This document shows, in pieces, positions 1-7,500 of a stretch of 13,842 nt of DNA. The translations under genes were made by a program, and so were the position numbers. The notes under the pieces are model-generated. The model was not told the DNA's origin and searched no databases. It saw only the letters and a list, made by a program, of their open reading frames with translations. Position 1 is the stretch's first letter; every line of letters starts with the position of its first letter. The DNA comes from Lachnospiraceae bacterium (GTDB lineage: Bacteria > Bacillota > Clostridia > Lachnospirales > Lachnospiraceae): assembly GCA_009774245.1 (NCBI GenBank), contig VSNM01000107.1:1-13842 (forward strand), read 5' to 3'.

Positions 1-5
1 CCTGT

Positions 6-34
6 CTGATAGTATTTTAGAACAATACTACCAG
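6..34. repeat. Short imperfect inverted repeat (hairpin)
   Basis: Two 11-base arms (6-16 and 24-34) pair at 10 of 11 positions around a 7-base gap. It lies beyond the terminator of the GGGtGRT operon, near the window edge. No T-tract marks it as a terminator for the minus-strand operon. It could belong to a gene outside the window. Confidence 0.3.
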
Positions 35-100
35 AATAGGAGACTAATTATAAGACGCCGATTATTTGCCGCTTACAGAACACGGGCATGCCCGTCATAC

Positions 101-137
101 TAAAAAGAGGACTCTCAATTATTTATCAAGAGTCCTC
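101..137 (-). terminator. Rho-independent terminator of the NifU-like/GGGtGRT operon
   Basis: On the minus strand a perfect 9-bp stem, GAGGACTCT with AGAGTCCTC (arms 129-137 and 107-115), encloses a 13-base loop and is followed at once by TTTTTA. It begins 25 bases after the stop codon of the GGGtGRT gene. The stem, T-tract and position are those of an intrinsic terminator closing the two-gene operon. Confidence 0.85.
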
Positions 138-162
138 AATCCCTTATAAATCAAGATATTTC

Positions 163-1179
163 TTAGAACTTGCCTGCCTTCGCTGCTTCCTCAATCGAAA
201 CTGCAACCGCCACAGTAGCGCCGACCATCGGGTTGTTGCCCATGCCGATGAGTCCCATCATCTCTACGTGAGCCGGAACGGAAGAAGAACCTGCGAACTG
301 TGCATCAGAGTGCATACGTCCTAAAGTATCTGTCATACCGTAGGAAGCCGGACCTGCCGCCATATTGTCCGGATGGAGTGTACGGCCTGTACCGCCGCCG
401 GAAGCTACAGAGAAGTACTTCTTGCCAGCCTCGATTCTCTCTTTCTTGTATGTACCTGCAACTGGATGCTGGAATCTTGTCGGATTGGTTGAGTTGCCTG
501 TGATGGAAACGTCAACGTTCTCTTTCCACATGATCGCAACGCCTTCGCAAACGTCGTTCGCGCCGTAGCAGTTTACCTTGCCGCGAGGACCTTCGGGATC
601 AGAATAAGGCTTTCTGAATACTTCCTTTACGGTGTTTGTATAGGGATCATACTCTGTCTCGACAAATGTAAATCCGTTGATGCGGGCAATGATCTCCGCT
701 GCGTCTTTTCCAAGACCGTTCAAGATAACCCTAAGCGGTTTCTGGCGAACCCTGTTCGCTTTCTCAGCGATACCGATCGCACCCTCTGCTGCTGCAAAGG
801 ACTCATGTCCTGCCAGGAAGCAGAAGCACTCTGTCTCTTCTTCGAGGAGCATCTTGCCTAAGTTGCCGTGTCCGAGACCTACCTTGCGGTTGTCCGCTAC
901 GGAACCGGGAATGCAGAATGCCTGAAGTCCCTCTCCGATCGCTGCAGCCGCGTCTGCAGCCTTTTTGCAGCCCTTCTTGATCGCGATCGCCGCGCCTACT
1001 GTGTATGCCCAGCATGCATTCTCGAAGCAGATCGGCTGAATCTTCTTAACCTGGTCATATACATCAAGACCTGCGTCCTTTGTAATCTTCTCTGCCTCCT
1101 CGATGGAGTTGATACCGTAGTTCTTTAATACTTCGGTAATCTTATCTATTCTTCTCTCATAGGATTCGAATAATGCCAT
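163..1179 (-). CDS. GGGtGRT family protein (function unknown, Fe-S scaffold partner)
   Basis: The 338-aa product carries the family's name motif, GGGTGRT, at residues 261-267, inside a glycine-rich C-terminal half (about 255-325) that also has GMTDTLGR, GLIGMGNNP and an alanine/valine-rich end. It has eight cysteines (51, 56, 71, 89, 118, 120, 204, 211), including a C-x-C pair at 118/120, so metal or cluster binding is plausible but unproven. No signal peptide or membrane segment is evident, so it is probably cytoplasmic. The ATG follows AAGGAGG and sits 2 nt after the stop codon of the NifU-like gene, so the two are translated from one message. A strong terminator follows. The family is known as a conserved uncharacterised family in Firmicutes. 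Its role in Fe-S metabolism is inferred only from its neighbour. Family assignment is confident; function is not. Confidence 0.9.
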   Translation of the reverse strand: MALFESYERRIDKITEVLKNYGINSIEEAEKITKDAGLDVYDQVKKIQPICFENACWAYTVGAAIAIKKGCKKAADAAAAIGEGLQAFCIPGSVADNRKVGLGHGNLGKMLLEEETECFCFLAGHESFAAAEGAIGIAEKANRVRQKPLRVILNGLGKDAAEIIARINGFTFVETEYDPYTNTVKEVFRKPYSDPEGPRGKVNCYGANDVCEGVAIMWKENVDVSITGNSTNPTRFQHPVAGTYKKERIEAGKKYFSVASGGGTGRTLHPDNMAAGPASYGMTDTLGRMHSDAQFAGSSSVPAHVEMMGLIGMGNNPMVGATVAVAVSIEEAAKAGKF

Positions 1180-1181
1180 AA

Positions 1182-1886
1182 TTATTTTACCTCCTTATCT
1201 GTTCTGGGATCAATAATCTTAACAGCATCAGCAACGCGTCCGTACTGGCCTGAAGCCTTCTCCCATGCTGTGTTCGGGTCATCACCCTTCTTGATGAAGT
1301 CAGTCATCTTGCCAAGGCTTACGAACTTGTAACCGATAATCTTGTCGTCAGCATCGAGTGCGATTCCTGTGACATAGCCCTCTGCCATCTCCAGATAGCG
1401 AGGTCCTTTCTTCAATGTGCCGTACATTGTACCTACCTGGCTTCTCAAACCCTTTCCAAGATCCTCAAGACCAGCGCCTACAGGCAGACCTTCCTCGGAA
1501 AACGCGGACTGGGAACGGCCGTATACGATCTGCAGGAACAGCTCTCTCATGGCGGTGTTGATCGCGTCGCACACAAGGTCTGTATTCAATGCTTCCATGA
1601 CAGTTCTGCCCGGAAGCAGCTCTGCTGCCATCGCTGCGGAGTGTGTCATGCCTGAGCAGCCGATCGTCTCAACCAGCGCCTCCTGGATAATGCCCTCTTT
1701 TACATTCAGGGACAGCTTGCAGGCACCCTGCTGCGGTGCGCACCAGCCGATGCCGTGTGTAAAGCCGGAAATGTCTTTTACTTCCTTTGCCTTTACCCAT
1801 TTCGCCTCTTCTGGGATAGGTGCACAACCATGATTACCGTCACGTGCTACTACACACATTTCTTCAATTTCCTTTGAATAAATCAT
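1182..1886 (-). CDS. NifU/IscU-like iron-sulfur cluster scaffold protein
   Basis: The 234-aa product has an IscU/NifU-N-like core. After a short N-terminal stretch there is a cysteine pair (C49, C56), then the signature region around residues 72-99 (ETIGCSGMTHSAAMAAELL, then GRTVMEA), with C77 in the conserved GC position, and C106 further on. These match the three-cysteine plan of Fe-S scaffold proteins, which hold a nascent cluster for transfer. It is much longer than classical IscU (about 125-150 aa). Residues about 130-234 form an extension that I do not recognise. The start is supported by AAAGGAG 8 nt upstream. It is the first gene of a tight pair with the GGGtGRT gene. No cysteine desulfurase (iscS/sufS) is nearby, so this is not an ordinary isc, suf or nif operon. 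Confidence 0.85.
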   Translation of the reverse strand: MIYSKEIEEMCVVARDGNHGCAPIPEEAKWVKAKEVKDISGFTHGIGWCAPQQGACKLSLNVKEGIIQEALVETIGCSGMTHSAAMAAELLPGRTVMEALNTDLVCDAINTAMRELFLQIVYGRSQSAFSEEGLPVGAGLEDLGKGLRSQVGTMYGTLKKGPRYLEMAEGYVTGIALDADDKIIGYKFVSLGKMTDFIKKGDDPNTAWEKASGQYGRVADAVKIIDPRTDKEVK

Positions 1887-2036
1887 GTGAAAACTCCTTT
1901 CGATTACTTAACTTATATTTTTAATGCGAGACTTATGCCCCACATTTTATAGCTTATCAAGCGTTTTCCACAAAACACGCGTAAAAAAACATGTATTCTG
2001 CAAAAATTGGCTTTGACAGGCTATCCGCACATAAAT

Positions 2037-2065
2037 ATTTTCGCACATATCTTAAAAAATAGCAA
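2037..2065 (-). promoter_or_regulatory. Candidate promoter of the NifU-like/GGGtGRT operon (copy A of duplicated element)
   Basis: On the minus strand TTGCTA (2065-2060) and GAAAAT (2042-2037) are 17 bases apart, with TG one base before the -10 as in an extended -10. Each hexamer matches only 4 of 6 consensus bases. The support is that the same block recurs at 2614-2642 upstream of another gene. It would give a leader of about 145 nt before the NifU-like start. The block could instead be a regulator binding site. Confidence 0.4.
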
Positions 2066-2070
2066 TTAAA
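2037..2070. repeat. 34-bp duplicated upstream element, copy A
   Basis: This 34-base block matches 2614-2647 at 31 of 34 positions, with the three differences clustered at 2051, 2053 and 2056. Both copies are in the same orientation and lie in non-coding DNA upstream of a minus-strand gene. Beside this copy the octamer CGCACATA occurs a second time at about 2024-2031. Confidence 0.85.
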
Positions 2071-2077
2071 TTTTGAA

Positions 2078-2099
2078 TTTTTTGTCAATTTTTTGTCAA
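2078..2099. repeat. 11-bp exact tandem repeat containing two TTGACA boxes
   Basis: TTTTTTGTCAA occurs twice back to back (2078-2088 and 2089-2099). Read on the minus strand each copy gives a consensus -35 hexamer, TTGACA. No good -10 lies 16-18 bases downstream of either, so a promoter role is uncertain. The tract sits between the Imm1-like gene and the scaffold operon. Confidence 0.6.
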
Positions 2100-2120
2100 A
2101 AAACAAACGCTCCCATACAA

Positions 2121-2537
2121 TCATGAATCTAATGAGTCTTTTTCCCACTTCACGCCGGGGTACAGCTCCCCAGTTTTGGCAAAATGGTAAACGCAGTCCG
2201 CAGCCAGATTCAGGTCGTCCAGCGCGTTTCGTTTCCCAATCGGCGTCTGTCCTCCAATATCCACGGGCGAATCCTCATTGGATTCTGAATCCGCATACGC
2301 AGGATTGACGGGCATATACATATGGGCGTCGTTTCCCCCCTCATATGTGTTAAAGCAGATCGCAGCCCAGCCGTCTCTTAGGTCCACTGAGAGAAATTCC
2401 TCCTCCCCGTATTCATCCAGTCCAAGCCATGCATCGCTGATCCGATCCTTGCGGATACCCTCAACCACTTCCGCGACCGTTTCCTGTGTGATTGGCTGAT
2501 CCTCCGAGTTCAGAAATTGAATCGCAAATTCGCTCAT
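2121..2537 (-). CDS. Imm1-like putative immunity protein
   Basis: The 138-aa, acidic, soluble product has a C-terminal half with the layout I associate with the Imm1 immunity family: a GGQ-P motif (IGGQTPIG, about residues 94-101), then an alanine-rich helix (LNLAADCVYHFAKTGEL) ending in a tryptophan-glutamate pair (GVKWEKD). In the middle it has DGWAAICF. Imm1 proteins neutralise toxins of polymorphic or contact-dependent systems; no cognate toxin gene is next to it, so it would be an orphan immunity gene. The start is supported by AGGAGG 9 nt upstream. It lies between two transcription units and appears to have its own promoter element (2614-2642). The assignment rests on remembered family features, not a profile search. 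Confidence 0.6.
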   Translation of the reverse strand: MSEFAIQFLNSEDQPITQETVAEVVEGIRKDRISDAWLGLDEYGEEEFLSVDLRDGWAAICFNTYEGGNDAHMYMPVNPAYADSESNEDSPVDIGGQTPIGKRNALDDLNLAADCVYHFAKTGELYPGVKWEKDSLDS

Positions 2538-2613
2538 ATCACAATACCTCCTATCTCAAAATACGCGCCATTTCAAAATTATTTTATTTAAACAATTCCT
2601 TACAACCTTTTCC

Positions 2614-2642
2614 ATTTTCGCACATATTTCAAGAAATAGCAA
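2614..2642 (-). promoter_or_regulatory. Candidate promoter of the Imm1-like gene (copy B of duplicated element)
   Basis: The same TTGCTA / 17 bases / GAAAAT arrangement as at 2037-2065 is kept, although the spacer differs at three positions. It lies about 75 bases upstream of the Imm1-like start and 12 bases after the stop codon of the beta-helix gene. Preservation of both hexamers and their spacing supports a promoter, but a protein-binding site is equally possible. Confidence 0.4.
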
Positions 2643-2647
2643 TTAAA
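2614..2647. repeat. 34-bp duplicated upstream element, copy B
   Basis: Second copy of the element at 2037-2070, 31 of 34 bases identical and in the same orientation. Just beyond it, at 2651-2656, is a TTGACA on the minus strand, but the distance from the shared block differs from that in copy A. Confidence 0.85.
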
Positions 2648-2659
2648 AATTGTCAAATA

Positions 2660-3325
2660 TTAGTTTTTTCCTGCGATTTCGCCCTGTTTCTTGTAGATGC
2701 TGTCCGCCTCCACGTACCCCCTTACCATGGATGTAGGGTAAACGTTAGAGTTGCGCCCGATCACGGTTCCCGGATTGAGCACGCTGTTGCAGCCGACTTC
2801 CACGTTGTCGCCGAGCATTGCGCCCATTTTTTTCAGGCCGGTCTCAATATTTCCATACGGGGACTTGACGACCACAAGCGTCTTGTCGCTCTTGACATTG
2901 GAGGTGATGGAACCGGCGCCCATGTGCGACTTGTAGCCGAGAATGCTGTCGCCCACATAGTTGTAGTGCGGAACCTGCACTTTGTTAAAGAGTATCACGT
3001 TTTTGAGTTCTGTCGAGTTGCCGACAACGGCGCCCTTTCCGACAATGGCGTTTCCGCGGATAAATGCGCAGTGACGGATTTCCGCCTCCTCGTCGATGAT
3101 GCAGGGGCCGTTGATATACGCAGTTGGCGCTACTGTCGCTGACTTTGCGATCCAGATGTTCTCGCCACGTTTCTCGTACTTTTCTTCTGGGAGTGAATTG
3201 CCGAGCTCCACAATGTACGCACCGATTTTCGGTAGCAGTTCCCATGGATAAACCGCACCGTCAAAAAGTGGTGCCGCGATTGTTTCATCCAAATTGTAGA
3301 GATTTTTGATCTGTAACTGTTCCAT
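2660..3325 (-). CDS. GlmU-like left-handed beta-helix protein (putative sugar acyltransferase)
   Basis: The 221-aa product has a short N-terminal region followed by hexapeptide-type repeats from about residue 57 to 200, as in left-handed beta-helix acyltransferases. The segment VPHYNYVGDS (118-127) followed by GAGSITSN (136-143) parallels the acetyltransferase half of GlmU, with H120 at the place of the catalytic histidine. The nucleotidyltransferase domain of full GlmU (about 450 aa) is absent, so it cannot be a complete bifunctional GlmU; such short proteins are often annotated as UDP-GlcNAc pyrophosphorylase. The substrate is unknown. I chose the ATG at 3325 because GGAAAGG lies 10 nt upstream and the 22-residue extension to 3391 would overlap the preceding gene and looks unlike the family. 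It is probably the last gene of the ankyrin-topB-ankyrin run, 40 nt behind it. Confidence 0.8.
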   Translation of the reverse strand: MEQLQIKNLYNLDETIAAPLFDGAVYPWELLPKIGAYIVELGNSLPEEKYEKRGENIWIAKSATVAPTAYINGPCIIDEEAEIRHCAFIRGNAIVGKGAVVGNSTELKNVILFNKVQVPHYNYVGDSILGYKSHMGAGSITSNVKSDKTLVVVKSPYGNIETGLKKMGAMLGDNVEVGCNSVLNPGTVIGRNSNVYPTSMVRGYVEADSIYKKQGEIAGKN

Positions 3326-3335
3326 AATTTTTACA

Positions 3336-3342
3336 CCTTTCC
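3336..3342 (-). promoter_or_regulatory. Ribosome binding site fixing the beta-helix protein start
   Basis: GGAAAGG on the minus strand, 10 nt before the ATG at 3325. It favours this start over the longer frame that opens at 3391. Confidence 0.6.
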
Positions 3343-3365
3343 AAATAACATCCAAATTCCAACTA

Positions 3366-4505
3366 TCACCGTTTATATGCCACCTTGCCAAGCTTAATCG
3401 GCTCTGGATTTTGCCAGATCCATTTTACTGCAAGTTCTATCAAATAATCAATCTGTTTCTGACAACCGTAGCATCCTGGAGCTGCTTTGAAATGATTTAT
3501 CTCTATGATTGCATCCCGCGCTTCATTCAGATCATACTCACCCAAAGCATTTCCCTGCAAAAAATACTGCTCCAGTGCATCAAGCATTTTTCGGTACTCT
3601 GCGTCCCAGTTTGCTCCGCCGTTATTATTGGCCTCGCCGTCCACGCGACCAGTAATGCGGATGACCTCGCCCTGCACAGTTGAGCACTTACCACTTGCAG
3701 GAACAAGGTATTCCCAGAGTGCACTGTGCTGTTCCACGACGGAAAGATTCCTGTCAACTTCTATCGGGGACTTTCCATCGTGTTTTAATACAGGTTTTGC
3801 CGGAGTCACGTCAAAAATGGCATAAAATCGATTCATGATTGTCTCAATCTCATTGCGATACTCATCACTCCAATCTTTTTTTAGAAGTTCAAATTCATTT
3901 CCCATATAAGAGACATTTTCCTGCAGTTTCATCCACTCCTCCTCTGGAATACCGCCCTGCTCTCTCTGCGCTTTAATCAATACCTCCGCAATGTCCGGCT
4001 TGTCCTTGTACCATGATATATCCCTGCCTGTCATCAGATACTGCAGCGGCGTTCTGTTGTCATCCCATACTGCTGTATGGTGACACGGATCTGCGCCATG
4101 CGCAAGGAGCAGACAGACGGTATCGTAGTTTCCAGTTCTTCCGATGAAAACTGCACTGATCAGCGCAGTGCGCTCTGCATGTGCTGTAATATTGACATCA
4201 GCCCCATGTTCTATCAGGTATTTGCAGATATCATAATGTCCCCATGCTGCATGTTTAAAAAGAGGCGTTCCATAGGCATTTGCGAGATTTACGTCCGCGC
4301 CGCGTTCCACGAGCCATTTTACCACTTCCAAAGGGATACATTTATGCAATGCCGTTTCCTTATAATAACTGCGTTCGCGGGCATTCGGATCACATGGGAG
4401 CAGCATTTGCTTGCATTCCTCAACACTCTCCGCCGGCCAGTTGAGCATATGTTCGCTACAAAATTCCGTAAATCCTTTCGGGAGGGTTATTCGTAATTTG
4501 GGCAT
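3366..4505 (-). CDS. Ankyrin-repeat protein with a distinctive C-terminal module
   Basis: The 379-aa product has three to four ankyrin repeats at residues about 48-160, recognisable by TALHKC, LVERGADVN, TPLFKHAAWGH, LIEHGADVN and LLAHGADP. Ankyrin repeats bind partner proteins. A linker (about 165-255) follows, then a second domain (about 258-379) with LWEYLVPASG, TVQGEVIRI and NNNGGANWD, a pattern I have met in small bacterial accessory and immunity-type proteins but cannot name. C345 and C348 form a CxxC-like pair (GCYGC). No signal peptide or membrane segment is seen, so it is cytoplasmic. I chose the ATG at 4505 because AAGGAG precedes it by about 9 nt and the extra 11 residues to 4538 lie within topB. 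The ribosome binding site overlaps the topB stop codon, implying coupled translation. Function unknown. Confidence 0.85.
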   Translation of the reverse strand: MPKLRITLPKGFTEFCSEHMLNWPAESVEECKQMLLPCDPNARERSYYKETALHKCIPLEVVKWLVERGADVNLANAYGTPLFKHAAWGHYDICKYLIEHGADVNITAHAERTALISAVFIGRTGNYDTVCLLLAHGADPCHHTAVWDDNRTPLQYLMTGRDISWYKDKPDIAEVLIKAQREQGGIPEEEWMKLQENVSYMGNEFELLKKDWSDEYRNEIETIMNRFYAIFDVTPAKPVLKHDGKSPIEVDRNLSVVEQHSALWEYLVPASGKCSTVQGEVIRITGRVDGEANNNGGANWDAEYRKMLDALEQYFLQGNALGEYDLNEARDAIIEINHFKAAPGCYGCQKQIDYLIELAVKWIWQNPEPIKLGKVAYKR

Positions 4506-4514
4506 ATTTGTCTG

Positions 4515-4522
4515 TCTCCTTT
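4515..4522 (-). promoter_or_regulatory. Ribosome binding site overlapping the topB stop codon
   Basis: AAAGGAGA on the minus strand shares its first base with the TGA stop codon of topB and lies 9 nt before the ankyrin gene's ATG at 4505. Ribosomes finishing topB would pass directly over it, which favours coupled translation. Confidence 0.65.
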
Positions 4523-7500
4523 CAGACAATGATCTCATCTGTCGCTGTCTCGTCTGCGGCCACTGCCATCAGCGACGCCCAGTACTCGTCTGCGGCGGGC
4601 TCTGTGTCCAGCCATGGCTGCGGCGTTGGTACCACAGATGATTTCTCGGCCGTAGTCCCGCCTGGACGGTCAAAATCAAACTGTATCTTTTCATCCGCAT
4701 ATTTTAAGTGGGCGTCAAACGGATTCCCCGCCTTCGACACAAACCCGGTTATCTTTTCACTTGTCTTTCCAGTGGCGAAAAGCTCCTGCATCAGTTCCTC
4801 CGAAATAGGCACCTGCGCTACGGTATGTCCGATTTTAAAGCCGCACTCACATTCGTAATACCACTGGCTCTTTTTCAGTTTATGCACATTGCACCTTGGA
4901 CATGCAAGTTTTGTCTCAATCGGCGCAGGTCTGTCAGGAAAATCAAATGCAACCTGACCGTCGGCTGTCAGTTTTAGCGCCGCGTCAAACTTGGCGCCGC
5001 TCTTTGCCAGAAAGCCCTCTATCACATCGGTTTTTTTGTTTGTGAGCAGTTGCTTTACAACGCTGTCACTGATTTTCAGTCCGGCAATCTTGTTATTGAT
5101 TGCAAAGCGGCAACTATGCTCTGCGTCGTCTTTATTGTAATTCGAACAGCCGTAGCCAAACATTGTTTTGACAATCTCCCCGCCGCACACCGGGCAGTTT
5201 ACATTCTTGAGCTTTTGCTGCTCGATATCGTCAAAGTCAAATTTTAATCCGGTAATCTTTCCGTCCTCGTCCCGGCTAAATGTCACGCGCGCGTCAAATT
5301 TTTTGCCTGCCTTGGACTTAAAGCCGCGTATCGTCGCGGTTCTCCCGTTTGTCAAGAGTTCCCTGACCTGCGCCTCGGAGAGCTCTTTGCCTGCCATCTT
5401 GCCGATGGAAAACTTGCAACTGGTCTCGTCGAATTTATCATAGTTGGCGCAGCCGTAGCCGAAAGGCGTCTGAACGATCTCGCCGCCGCACAGCGGGCAG
5501 ACTACATCCTTGATCTTTTTTGCCTCCACCTGGTCAAAATTGAATACGACAGAATACTTTTCGTCAGTGTCCTTCTCCAGCATCAGGCAGGCGTCAAACT
5601 TTTTCTTTTTCTTGGACTCAAATCCGCTCAATACACTCGTTCTGCCGTCTTTTATGAGAGCGATGCACTCTTCATCAGAAAGACTTCTGCCCGCGATTGT
5701 GCCGATCACAAAGTTGCACCCGCCGCCGTCCTTCTGGTAGTTAGCGCAACCATAGCCAAACGGGGTTGTGACGATATCTCCGCCGCACGACGGGCACTGG
5801 ACACCGATTTTTCTGCGCGCGCCTGGTCCCTTGGCTCCTTTTCCGGTAAATTGACTAATCTGTGCTGCGAGCTGGTTTGTCAGGTCTTTGTCCCGTATCT
5901 GTATGGTTTCCCTGCGAATAAAGTCCTCGAGTTTTGCGCGGTAGTCGTTCACGTCGACGGTTCCGTTGGTGATGCCGTCAAGCCCCTTTTCCCACGAGGC
6001 GGTCATCTTGGGATTTAACAGCGCCGGAACAGTCATCGCGACAACCTCGTACACCATCTCGCCAAAATTCTGCGGTGTGATGACCTGTGTCTTTTGGTTG
6101 AGGTTCAGGTAGCCGATGCGGATTAATTTCTTGATAATCTCCGCGCGCGTCGCGCTTGTCCCGATGCCGGAGCCCTTGATCTGGGCGCGCAGCTCCTCGT
6201 CCTCAATGAGCTGTCCCGCGTTTTCCATGGCTAGGATCATGGAGCCGGACGTGTACCGCTTGGGCGGCGTGGTCTTGCTGTCCCGAATCTCAAAACCATT
6301 GACGACTAGGATATCGCCCTGTTTCAGCGTATCCGCCAATGCGAGCAGCTTTTTGGGACTGATCTTCTTTTCCTTGGCGAATTCCTCCGCGTTTTCGCCT
6401 GTTTTTGTCTGTGCCGCCGTATTGCCTTTATTTTGTCCGTCAGCGGTGTTTTCCTCCTCATCGGCATCGTCGAGCATCTTGCCCAACACCTCGAGATAGC
6501 CGAGCGTCTTTAACACTTTTGCGGAGGCAAATAAGGACTCTTTTTCGATGCCGATTACCAGTTTTAACGTCTGGTACTCTGCGGGCGGATAAAAAATACT
6601 CAGGAAACGCCTTACAATCAGGTCAAAAACCTTGCTCTGCAGCGGCGTCAATGTCCCGAGTTCCGTCAGCTGTCCTGTCGGTATGATGGCATAGTGGTCA
6701 GTCACTTTGCTGTCATCGGTATACTGCGTCTTGGCGATATTTGTATGGAGCTTTTTCGTCAAAATATGGTCGGTAAAATTTTGTGTCGGCGTGTATCCCT
6801 TTAGTTTAGACAGATTTTTGTCAATCTCTTTTGCGACGGCCGTTGTCAGTACCCTTGCATCCGTTCGCGGATAGGTTGTGAGTTTTTTCTCATACAAGTC
6901 CTGCGCGACCTGCAAGGTCTGGTCCGGACTGATCTTGAATCGTTTGGAGCACTCCGCCTGCAGCTCCGCCAGGTTAAAAAGAAGCGGCGCTTTTTTCTTG
7001 GAGATGCCCTTTTCCAGTGTCTTGACAACTGCCTCTTTTCCTTCAAGAGAGGTGATTAATGTCTCTGCATCTTCCTTTTGTTTAAAGCCGTTTTCTTTGT
7101 AGAGTTTCGGGGATTCAAAGTAAGCAGAGCCCTCCACCGCCTTCCATTCCGCCTCGATGTTCGCGTCGGTGAAATCCCCTACAACCCTGTAAAATGAAGT
7201 TTCCTTAAAATTACGTATCTCCCGCTCACGGTTGACAACCATGCCGAGCACGCAGGTCATGACTCTGCCCACGGCAATCGCGGTGTAACCCTTTGTCGCC
7301 GCCGCGTCGTTGAGGAGCTTCCCATATTTTACGGACATGACGCGCGAAAAATTGATGCCCATGGCATAGTCCTCGATCGAGCGCATAATGCCGGATTTGC
7401 CGAGATTTTCATATGCCGACATCGGTTTTGCCTGCGCCACGCCGCGCTTGATCTCCTCCTCGGTCTGGGAGTCAATCCACACGCGCAGCTCCTGCATTCC

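Noticed and set aside
1957..2148. Minus-strand 63-codon open frame in the leader of the scaffold operon
   Set aside because: It starts inside the Imm1-like gene with no ribosome binding site, covers the AT-rich promoter area, and the product is not protein-like.
2492..3142. Plus-strand open frame of 216 codons
   Set aside because: It lies antisense over the beta-helix gene, whose minus-strand protein has clear family motifs; the plus-strand product is histidine- and valine-rich and resembles nothing.
3326..3391. 22-residue N-terminal extension of the beta-helix protein
   Set aside because: It would overlap the ankyrin gene's end and has no ribosome binding site, while the ATG at 3325 has one.
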